From positions 183,563-238,793 of the forward strand of contig MNCI01006844.1 in NCBI GenBank assembly GCA_015680685.1: a stretch of DNA of 55,231 nt, in the 5' to 3' direction. Positions 33,884 through 43,390 of the stretch are shown here, piece by piece. Source of the stretch: Gnetum montanum (lineage: Eukaryota; Streptophyta; Gnetopsida; Gnetales; Gnetaceae). The position numbers and the translations under genes are program-made. Under the pieces are notes generated by a model. It was given only the letters and a program-made list of their open reading frames with translations, was not told the DNA's origin and searched no databases. Every line of letters begins with the position of its first letter. The first letter of the stretch is position 1.

Positions 33884-36310
33884 AATGTCTTCTTCTCATA
33901 GGGATGATTCTTCACCTACGTTTGAGCATACATCCAATCCAAGGAATGAATGATCAAATCAACCAATGCCCTAGAAATGTCATGTGATATATACTGATCC
34001 TGATGAGTATCTACTTGATTTCACCTTCATCCTACACCATGATGACTAGTTGCAGCGGAGGGACATGGAAGATAATATTGTGTTGTCACCAAATTGATCA
34101 GTTCTTGGGATATTGCACCAAACTCTTATGAGGTTGGGCATCCAAGGGCTCCACAATGAATATGTTGTGCAAAACCATGACTCAAGGGATTATCATCCCA
34201 TTAAAGCATAATGCAAAATTGATTAGCAATAGGAGAAGCATTATGAAGCTACAAAAGGGAAATAGTTCAATAACCCCTTATTCTTGCTAGACCAAAGAGA
34301 TAGTGAGGATTCCTTCTATGGGACTTCTCATTTCATTGAATCTTCTCCCCTTAGTTTCAACAAAGGGGGCTTGAACTAGAACTTACAGTCCACTATAAAC
34401 AATCCTGGTTCAAATAAGAATGGGTCCTGTAATCTTGAGGGGTCCAAACATAGGAATCATGGTAGGGACAAGTATAGGAATCATGATGATGATCATGATC
34501 ATGACCACCAAAGAGAAGGTGGTAGGAATTGTGGTGCTAATCCTCCTTCCTCTTCACCTTTTTCATCCTCTTCTTCCTCCTCTAGCTCTAATCGAAGCCA
34601 CAAAGGACATGATCATGTTGGAGGTGTCCGACAAGATAAAAATGATCATGATCATAGGGCTCGTTGGGATGAACGAGATCAGGGACATGGACATGCAAGG
34701 AAGGTCCACCACCATGAAAGAAGGGATAGCAGAGGGCATCATAGGTATCATGACCATCATAGAGGCCATGACTATGATGAACCTTTGCTTACTACTTGAA
34801 ACATGTTGAACATTACAAAGGTAGTAAGAATTTCAACAAGGTATTTGAAAGATAGCCAAGTAAAGTAGTTGGATATGAACAATATCGTTAGGTTTTGAGG
34901 GGGGATATAGTTTAGATCTATATAATGACCTATAAGCCTTTCACAATACTTGTGTGATTGGAGAAAAATTAAGCTATTCCCCAAGACACTCATAAAAGAA
35001 GCTGAAAGTTGGTACCGATCTTTGGAGCTAGAATTAATCCATCAATGGAGTATGATGCTTGAGCTATTCAATGATAAATATTAGAAATCTCTCAAGTATC
35101 CAACTTGAGAAAGCATATCTAAGGTTAGTGACAAGGAATACATGAATTCTTGGATGCAGCCATGGGCTAGTATTATTTTCTTTTGCATAGATGTCCTGGC
35201 CATGATTATTCATAAAGGAAGCAACTTCGCCATATCATAGATGGGCTTCAAGAAAAAAAGAGGAAAACTCTTGGGGTTTATGCCCAGGGAATACTGTTAG
35301 AATTAAGACCCCATCATATTCAAAGGCTCATTGAGCAAGTTGCTAAAGAAGAAGGATAGCTTAGAAAAAGAAAAGGCATGAAGGAGTACAATTGGGATCC
35401 TTCCATTAGAAAAAGGAAGGTTAGGTTTGTTGACAATGAGGAGGAGACACCACCTGATGAAGTGATGCAGTGAAAAACCTTCCCAATCTAGAAATCTATC
35501 TCTAGAATTTTGGCTAAGGTAGACAAAATGTGGGAATCTTTAGATGAAAAGTTCCAAACAACTCTAAAAAATATAGAGAGATCCAAAGATGAAAGTAGTA
35601 ATCCTGATTAGAGGAGAAGAAAGAAAGTTGAACGTGCCCACCAAAGGGGTAAGGGAAAAACTACTTTGTAGAGGAAGTTGTGAAATTTGAATCAGATGAT
35701 GATAGTGGATGTGAAATTTATTAATATTAGCATCCTAAGGGATGTTACCCTATTTTATCACACTTGGAGGAATCTGGGGTGTACGCTCTAAATCCTAGAT
35801 TTGTGAGAAGGCAAGCATATAGAAGGTTACCTTATCCTCAAGGAAATCCAAGGTAGTTCTACCAACAATAAGCTTATTATCCAAGTGAAGCTCCACCACA
35901 ATTTTTTAAGAAATATCATTAGTGGTAACATCCATAGTTGTGGGGGATGCCACCACCAAGGTAGTAGTACCCTTAGAGGTAGCTTGATCCATATGGGTAT
36001 TATGTTTAGCAACCCATGTCTTTGCATGACTCTTTTAGTCATGCTTCTTTTCAACATCACTACTACCATCTTGAGTATTACAAAGCTCATTCTCCATCTC
36101 CAAGAGAGGAGTCCCCATATCCTTATCAATCTCCTCATCCTTCTACTCATGTCCCTTCACCCTCAACAAAATTACCACCTACGCCATCAATATAGGGAAA
36201 GATTCCAGCCCAGCTGCAGCAACACAACACTACTAGGATCATTAACTTATAGTTGGCTCTTCCACCAAGTGGTTCAAAACCTAGATCTTAAAAAAGATCA
36301 TTATTTTAAA
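33884..36310 (+). pseudogene. gag: Gag of element F with histidine-rich insert
   Basis: Begins MSSSHRDDSSPTFEH. Between about 34440 and 34790 the frame in phase with the start encodes a His/Asp/Arg-rich segment (HDDDHDHDHQREGG, later HHRYHDHHRGHDYDE), absent from A-E. The Gag core follows (WRKIKLFPKTLIKEAESWYR and LELIHQWSMMLELFNDKY, about 34955-35080) and clearly matches A-E. A cysteine/histidine remnant (HPKGCYPIL) is near 35725. The C-terminal part is Pro/Ser/Tyr-rich. Many stops and shifts. Confidence 0.7.
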
Positions 36311-36529
36311 CTAAAAATTCTATAAACCTCTCATAGACTTGCACAGTTGCTAATACTTCTTCTTTCTCATCCTCTACATCTAATTTGTTCAAATCCCCTT
36401 CAAACTAATCACCTTCCAAAGTGCATATAGTCATGTTGACCCATACTATAATAGCTTGAATGAAATCTGGCCATCTTTCCAAGAAATTATCTAATCTTGA
36501 AAGTCCCATCATTTACCTTTAAATCATCA

Positions 36530-36820
36530 AGAATGAACCTTATAATGGTCTTATGGATTTAGGTTTTGGAGTTAATTTGATTTCTCATGAGATTTATAAA
36601 GCATGCAACCTACCTCCACTTAAGAAAAGTAACATTTGTGCTAAGTTAGTAGATCAATCCATCACTATTTCCTTGAAATTAGTGGAGCACATTGTGACCA
36701 TTATCTATGGATGGTCCTATCCTACTAACTTCCTAGTGATCCTTGTTGAAACTTACAAGGAAAGCTTTCCAATCATCATGGGAAAGGCTTGGCTAAGCAC
36801 CATTGATGCACGATTGTAAA
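36530..36820 (+). pseudogene. pro: Aspartic protease of element F
   Basis: An 88-residue clean frame includes MDLGFGVNLISHEIYKAC, the position of the D-[ST]-G active site, and later the ESFPIIMGKAWLST block, which matches the hydrophobic-Gly strand of retropepsins. Asp is kept, but the following residues read LGF rather than SGA or LGS, so activity is doubtful. Lies between gag and RT in a single degraded polyprotein. Confidence 0.7.
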
Positions 36821-37399
36821 TCCAAGATCTTTCATTGGAGATTTCAAAGGAAAATTCTTTTGGAAAGATCAAGAACAAGAATGTTCCATGCATTATGTAC
36901 AATGATACAGGGTGCAACTATGTGTAGAAACTATGGATCATAAAAAGCACATCAATCACAACATGTAGATGGTATCTAGCTAAATCTAAAATTCAAAGGT
37001 ACCTATAGACAATAGCTAGAAAATAGGAGGGCACCTAATGGCTGACATCTAATCCTAAAAGAAGCTCACTTTGCATGGAACCTATTGAGAGCTTGACATG
37101 TACCTATGTTGAAGACATGAATGAACTAGATCAAGTTTATCACCAACTCTCCATTGATGAACCTCATGATACCTATTGAGGAGAGTTGAAGATCCTAGAA
37201 AATTTCATACATGAACCCTTAGAGTTGAAACTTCTACTTCCTAGCATGAAGTATGCATTCTTGAAAAATGGCCAATTAGTGATAATCAATGTCAACCTTG
37301 CTCCTAAGTAAAAAGAGAAACTATTGAACATGGTTAACAAATGGGAAATAGCCTTTTCTTGGTCATATCCTAAACTCACTAGGATTGATCCTTAGATAT

Positions 37400-38200
37400 G
37401 TTAGCATCACATCTATATTAATCCTTCTATCAAGCTAAAGAGCTAGCTGCAATGGTGGCTAAACCCCAAATTAAAGTAGATTGTCAAGGAAGAAATTGAA
37501 CAACTCCTCAATGTGAGGTTCATGTATCTAATTGTGGATAGTGAGTGGATTAGACCACTCCTAATTGTGTTGAATAAAGGTAATAAGTGGAGGCTATGTA
37601 TTGATTTTAGGTTGTTGAACATGACAATGTACAAAGATCATTTTTCATGGTCATTTGTGGACTAGGTGTTGGACACCATTTCTAAGCATTTTTTTATAGC
37701 TTTCTAGATAGTTATAATGGCTATAACCAAATATAGATCACACTAGAAGAATAAGAAAAAACTACATTCATGAGTCCATGGGGGACTTTTGCATATAAAA
37801 AAATGTTGCTTGGTTTGTGCAATGTTCCAATAACCTTTCAATGCCTAGTCCTTGGTACTTTTTAGTAGTAGATTAGTAGAAGGATGGAAGTCTTGATGGA
37901 TGACTTCTCCACCTATGGCACTATGTTTGAGTAAGTCTTGGACCACCTTGATCAAGTGTTGAAAAGGTACATGAAGACCAACCTTCGACTCAATTGGCAA
38001 AAGAGCCATATGATTGTCTAGGAGGGAATTGTGCTTGGGTTTAGATTTTCTCAAGTAGGGATTGAGGTGGACCGTAGAAATATTAGGGTCATCCAAGAAA
38101 TAACCCATTACCTAAAAATTGTGAAAGATGTCAAATCATTCCTTGAATGTATTAGCTACTATCGATGATTCATAGAAAATTTGTCTAAGATCGCAAAACC
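37400..38200 (+). pseudogene. Reverse transcriptase of element F
   Basis: Ty3/gypsy RT blocks in order: VKEEIEQLLNVRF, KWRLCIDFRLLN (about 37585), TTFMSPWGTFAYKKM (about 37760), GLCNVPITFQ (about 37815), LMDDFSTYG (37890-37919; the catalytic box is MDDF, Athila-like) and GFRFSQVGIEVD (about 38040). Reading needs several frame changes and passes stops. The Asp-Asp pair is present, but the protein as a whole is broken. Confidence 0.8.
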
Positions 38201-38720
38201 ATTGGTTGAGCTCACAATAAAATATTCTTTGTTCATTTGGATTGAGGAATGCAAAAAAGCATTTCAGTAACATAAAGAAAAGCTTGTAGAAACTCCAATT
38301 CTACAAGCACCTAATCATTCCTGACCATCACATCAAGATGAATGCATCAAACTATGCCTTGGAAGCTATGCTTATGCAATTAGATGATTAGAAACATCCT
38401 TATTACATTTACTATGTGAGAAAAAGCATTGTGGGTGCACAGTTGAACTACACCACAATGTAGAAAGAGCTAATGAGGGTGATGTATGCCTTAGAGAAGT
38501 TTAGGTGCTATGTGCTTGGATACAAGGTGTTTGTGCATACAAATCATAGTGCTATCTACTTCTTCATGAACAAGCCAATGATGAGCCTCCATGTCATATG
38601 ATGGTTTATGATCTTATAAGAGCTTGATTTCACAATTGTAGATTGAAAGAAAACTAAGAATGTGATTGCTAACCACTTATCTTGGTTACAATGTAGTAAT
38701 AAAGATGAGGAGTACCCACT
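38200..38720 (+). pseudogene. RNase H of element F
   Basis: Follows RT directly. Blocks IEECKKAF (about 38245), IKMNASNYALEAML (about 38335), YYVRKSIVGAQLNYTT (about 38410) and ALEKFRCYVLGYKVFVHTNH (about 38490-38550) match the Ty3/gypsy RNase H. The expected catalytic Asp in the DASDYA-type box reads Asn-Ala-Ser-Asn, so that residue is lost. Only one RNase H is seen, unlike element H. Confidence 0.7.
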
Positions 38721-38929
38721 CTCTGATGAGTTTTCTGATGAACTCCTCTTTGTTGGTGTGATAAATGAGCAAGTTCCCACTAAACCTACATGATATGATG
38801 GCATTCTCATCTATCTTCTTACTCAGGAGATGCCACAAGACTTAGACCATAGGAAGAAGTAACAGTTTCTTCACTAGGCCAAATGCTTCATGGAAATCAA
38901 TGGATATCATTACAATGTGTGCACCAATG

Positions 38930-40100
38930 GCCTGGTTTGTTGGTATGTTCCTAATATTGATCAACTATGCATTCTCTAAGATGCTAATGAGGGTCCTTGT
39001 GGGGGCCACTATGTAGGGAAACACATGGTCATTAAGATCCTGATGGCAAGGTATTATTGGCCAACAATGTTTAGGGATGCTCACCACTTCATCCACTCTT
39101 GTGAACACTATCAATGAGATGGTGGGATGACCACTTGAATGGAGGATCCTTAGTAGTGAATCCAACCACTAGAACCCTTCAACATCTAGGGAATAGACTT
39201 CATGGATTTCATCACATCCATGTTATATGTAAATATGTATGTTATAGTTGCTATTGACTATTATACAAAATGGGCAGAAGTAGTAGTTGTCATTGACTAT
39301 ACATATTTCATTGTTGTGTAGTGTGTACAATGAAATGGTGTAAATAGGTTTGGTGTATCACATGCATTGATTTATAGCAATGGTACTCACTTTACAAACA
39401 CCACCTTTCGCAAGGTCATGAAACACTTGGAGGTTAAACATAAATTAACAACACCATACCGGCCCCAAGCCAATGGTCAAGCAAAGGTTACCAATAGGAA
39501 GATATCTAAAATCCTAAGAAGAATAATTATCCAATATAGGAGAGACTAGAGCACAAAAATCAATGATTTTCTTTGGGCCTACCTCTTCACATGGAAACTC
39601 CCTATAGGCTACTCTTCGTATGAGCTAGTATATGAAAAATTATCAACTCTTCTAATTTAATCTAAGCTTTGTACACTTTCAACAGCCTGTGACCTTGATC
39701 TTGACCTTAGCCTAGCATAGAAAGAAAGATTGATCAACTTTAACATGCTAGATAAGAATGGATTGGTGGCCCTATCCTTGAATGAAGTGCACAAAGCATT
39801 CAACAAAAAACACCATGACCTTAGAATAAGAAAAGTAAAATTTCAACATAGAGACAAGGTCCTTTACTAGAACCCCATACATGTATCTCAAAAGACTAAG
39901 TTTCAAACATTGTGGAAAGGAGCATATATCATTTATGAAAAATTTCCTTCTTGGGCCATGGTGATCTACAAACCCAAAAGCCTAAATAAGAAGAAACTGG
40001 TTAACATGCCACAACTTAAACCTTTCCATGAGCCTAAGCAAGCTAGTGCAAGCACCACGTCATCATATAGACAACCTCACTCGATCTTTTAGATCTCTTC
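38930..40100 (+). pseudogene. Integrase of element F
   Basis: The zinc-binding region is visible at about 38985-39110 (CGGHYVGKHMVIKIL, ARYYWPTMFRDA). The last cysteine pair reads CEHY, so it is damaged. In the core, DFMDFI (about 39200) gives the first Asp. IYSNGTHF (about 39370) has Ser where the second catalytic Asp belongs. NGQAKVTNRKIS (about 39470-39505) has Lys where the catalytic Glu belongs. Two of three DDE residues are therefore gone. A C-terminal part with KFQTLWKGAYIIYEKF (about 39900) follows, in the style of Ty3/gypsy integrases. Confidence 0.8.
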
Positions 40101-41093
40101 CTTCCAACTCTGTCATGGGGTAGATGGCTATCTATGCTAATTGTATAAGTGGCTCTTCAATTTTTACAATTTTTTATTTTACACTTTCCTATTTTATACA
40201 TTATTGATTTTACATCCTTTTGTTTTACACTTTGTTGATTTGTATCATTTTTTGTTTTGCAACATCATTAGTATGTTTTATCTTTCTTGAATATTTTAGA
40301 ACTTCTTTTATATCTTACATTATTTTGGTGTGTTTTTCTTATTGTGTTCTAATCAATTGCCTTATTGCCAATAGGACATAGTGATGTTGTAGTTGTTTTC
40401 TAATGGTAGTTTGTACTTATGTTTTTAATTGCTAATGTCTAGTTTCTATTTTTGAATTTTAATATTGATAACTAAGACAAGTTTCTTTTCCATGGAATAA
40501 TTTGGAAGTCCATGTCAACCACCAATGCACAACAATCTATGGTGTTCCTAGTTTTGAAAATATGAGGTTCCTTTCATTAATGAAACTTTAACAAACTTGT
40601 GACCTTGGTATTTTCCAAACGTGAGAAAGATTAAATGGATTAATAAGGGTGTGACTTCAAGAAAACTTGATACTCTTTGTGCCTTTCTACTTACTTAAGT
40701 ATGTGAGTGTTTTCATGGATTTCTTACTATTCTACGTTAACCAATAATAGGAAGTTAATAAGTATTTACATGGTGTGGTTTCCATCTAAAAAACTATAAA
40801 AACATAAAACTTTCGAAAAAAATAGAAAAAAACATTATGGAAATTCAAAGCCCAACCCTTAGATGAAATAACAAGCTATAAGCACTAATTATGGGACTAG
40901 AAAGACATGTTACCAATGCGTGAAGGCCACCTTTAACTAAGGCCCTTTCTTACTTTTTTCTTCTCATTTCTTCTTAAATAAGAAATGTTTCTTGACATGT
41001 GGGAGCATTCTTGTGTCTTGAGTGGGTGAATTGGTCTTAAATCATTAATTCAAAGACACCAAAATTGGTTGGTTTTAACCTAGATTGATGATG
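40101..41093 (+). other. Post-pol non-coding region of element F
   Basis: No gene is seen. It aligns in pieces with the post-gag regions of B, C and E: a T-rich start, a stem-loop (arms 40551-40567 and 40603-40620), a GGGTGTGACTTCAAG block (about 40648) and the AGAAAGACATG...GAAGG block (about 40900). It ends where the Tat-like LTR of element G begins. Confidence 0.6.
40551..40620 (+). other. Conserved stem-loop, element F version
   Basis: Arms GTTTTGAAAATATGAGG and CCTTGGTATTTTCCAAAC can pair with a few mismatches. The position relative to the downstream TGTGAC-TCAAG block is the same as in copies B, C and E. Confidence 0.45.
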
Positions 41094-41473
41094 TGAAACA
41101 CCGTGAAATTTTGAGACCTCGACAATTCAACAAAGTCTTGAAGTTTACGTAAAGGATTTCCACAACTGACACATTTCAGATAGTCTTGTTTCAGCTTAAG
41201 GCTAGTTACACTACACTACGTAGCATAGTGTAAAAGACTCCAGAAAGACTGAACAGAAACAAGGGATGTGCAGCGACAACACTTCAATTTTGCAGGATCG
41301 CTATGTTACGCTGAATTACGCTATGTAGCGTAATGTAGCATAACACAGCGTAATGCAAGAAAATAATTGATTTAATTGCAACAATGGAGATAGCAAAATT
41401 TAGGCATTGGCAGTTCTTACACCACAATATGCTCTCTAGCATATTATAGCATAACCATAGGATAGTTTGTTAC
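41094..41473 (+). mobile_element. Element G: 5-prime fragment of a Tat-like LTR
   Basis: Begins TGAAACACCGTGAAATTTTG, nearly the same start as element H (41677), and carries the same kind of TACGC-rich inverted repeats (about 41235-41370). It is cut at 41474 by a GATATC-type LTR. The remainder must lie beyond the window. Confidence 0.65.
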
Positions 41474-41676
41474 TGATGAGACGCGATATCGCACAGGCCA
41501 TGATATCATGTACGTGATATCGCGGTAGTCATGATATCGCATCCCATACAATATCGCAGTCCACCGCCAAGTCTATAAATAAGAGGTGGCTCTCCCTTGT
41601 TTCCTCATCCTGGGCTAGAAGTAGGGAAAATCTGGAAGATTGATCACTCTAGAGATAGAATATTTTCCATGTGCCC
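41474..41676 (+). mobile_element. Element I: 5-prime fragment of a GATATC-type LTR
   Basis: Starts TGATGAGACGCGATATCG, with GATATC palindromes (41480-41560) and the TATA element TCTATAAATAAGAGG (near 41573), closely matching U3 of LTR C. It breaks off after ATTTTCCATGTGCCC, where element H begins. Confidence 0.8.
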
Positions 41677-41764
41677 TGAAACACCGTGAAAATTACGAGT
41701 CGGCCTTAGGCAAAAACTCGCAATTCAAGCGAGAGCGCTCATCAGCTTCGTTCAAGGAAAAGTT

Positions 41765-42235
41765 TACGCTCTATTACGCACGGCAGCGTAATGAGCATAA
41801 TAAGCTCCAGAATAGTTGAAGGCAGAGTCTAGAGAAGCACAACAGTTCAACATTTTTTCTCGTGGCGTATGGATAACTTATCTTTACGCTTGTTACGCGG
41901 CGGTGCGTACCATTGCGTATCGCATCACTAAGGCTAGACATTATTTACACTTCGTTACGCACAGCTGCGTAGTGAGTGTATATTAGACATTGTTTATGCT
42001 TCACTACGCGCAGCTGCATAGTGAGCGTAAGTTAGATATTGTCTACGCCTCGTTACGCGCAGCTGCGTAGTGAGCGTAAAACAATTTTGAGCCTATTGTT
42101 TTTTGTACCGGATTATGCTCATATACGCAACACAACGCGAATGAGTGTAACATAGCCTGAAAGAAATTGAAACATGCTTAACATGTACCTGCTCTTCACA
42201 CGCACAACACGCAAACGAGCGTGTTGTGCGTAGTC
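41765..42235 (+). repeat. Array of TACGC hairpin units in U3 of element H
   Basis: About seven units, each an imperfect inverted repeat. Clear ones begin near 41769, 41882, 41944, 41994, 42045, 42113 and 42193. The best has CTCGTTACGCGCAGCTGCG followed by its near-complement (about 42045-42080). The middle three are spaced about 50 bp apart with the spacer TTAGA(T/C)ATTGT. Confidence 0.75.
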
Positions 42236-42327
42236 ACAGTCTGACTTAAAATGGTCATGTCAACAGAACCCAAAATATCTGGGACCCACGTCATCAGGGT
42301 TACGCCTTTTTATGGGACCCTGCAGCC

Positions 42328-42335
42328 TATAAATA
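42328..42335 (+). promoter_or_regulatory. TATA element of the H LTR
   Basis: TATAAATA in the context GCAGCCTATAAATAGACCAG, directly after the hairpin array. It is the likely core promoter for the gag-pol transcript. Confidence 0.65.
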
Positions 42336-43390
42336 GACCAGTTGACAAAGATACAAGGAGGCAGCAGAAAATCAAAAGGGCAAGAGCGTTTTCTGAGCAA
42401 GGAAGCACTTATCACCTTGAGTAGAGAAACAAAGAGCAACCTTTTGGTAACTGTTGACAGCACCATCCTTCAGCAAGAACAGAGCATAGTGCGCTTGAGC
42501 CTTAGCAACAAGAGAGATCATTCCTTCGGGGAAGACACGACTTTCTCCATTAGCGATTGCTGCCCTGACTAGAACCTACTCGAAGCAAAGAAGCCGACCA
42601 GGGATTGTGAGATCGTCTCGCCTAGTTTGCAGACTCTATCGGTCAGAAACAGTTGATCAGCAGACCTCAGAGCTTGACCATCCTTGCATTCCAGCTTTTG
42701 CCTGCGAGGTAGATCGGACTTCTATCTGGATAGTTTCCTTGTTGTTTTGTGCTCATTTTTTGCATCAAGTTATTGGGGGTCTCTCCCATTGTAACGTGAC
42801 ATACAAATCATACATTCTTTCAAAAATTGAAACATAGATCTTTTGAAAATCATGTGTTTCTCTCCTGATTAGCATCTTTTCGGCGTGTTTGGCGTTATCA
42901 TCGTAGCGATCCATCCACGTCGTTTTCCTCCCATTTCACGATCCCTCGAATCAAATCGAAACAATGCAAAGATTCATAATCTTCATTGTTTTACTGACTC
43001 GTAAGTCCCTATTTGATCGACAAGACCGTTCAGGGCACCGCGGATTCGCTTTTTTCAGCATAGCCCTCGCGCGGATCCGTGGTTAAAACTGTATACACGG
43101 AATCTCGATCAGTATTTCCAGCTGCCGACATTTTCTTTCGTTACATTTTTCTGGCTCTAGAAGGAGGGCTTTCAGGCTCCGATCCGAATATTTCAGATAG
43201 CCCTGGTAGCGATCTATACCCTAAACCATAAACGTAATACCTCTACGGAAGTTTACGGCCAATCGTGTGGTATAGATCGGTTACACGGACGATTTCTTTG
43301 AAATTCAACAAGGTAGAAAGCCTATTTTGAGCTTTTGTTGCCAACCATTCCTTCGATCCAATTATCACTTATCCTTGATCTTATTGCCCA

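Larger units (their letters stand above)
32884..41093 (+). mobile_element. Element F: Athila-like retrotransposon with pol, interrupted on the right
   Basis: LTR 32884-33727, primer-binding site, gag, protease, RT, RNase H and integrase in Ty3/gypsy order, then a non-coding region that is cut at 41094 by element G. The Gag core and the post-pol non-coding blocks match copies A-E, so F is from a sister family that kept pol. All genes are full of stops and frameshifts. The 3-prime LTR is not in the window. Confidence 0.85.
41677..43390 (+). repeat. 5-prime LTR and leader of element H (inner LTR end not located)
   Basis: Starts TGAAACACCGTGAAAATTAC. U3 holds an array of hairpin units (about 41765-42235), then a TATA element. 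The R/U5 and leader follow without a reading frame in the gag phase. A CA-ending LTR border followed by a recognisable primer-binding site could not be fixed. Candidate TGG starts at 42890, 43151 and 43206 do not match a tRNA end I can name. The second LTR is outside the window, so the border stays open. Confidence 0.6.

Noticed and set aside
34420-34809. Met/Ile-rich ORF of 129 codons
   Set aside because: This is the wrong frame of the His/Asp-rich repeat in the Gag of F; the frame in phase with the Gag start gives the His-rich reading.
42890-43225. Candidate primer-binding sites of element H (TGG starts at 42890, 43151 and 43206)
   Set aside because: None matches a tRNA 3-prime end I can name, and the second LTR is outside the window, so the LTR border cannot be tested.
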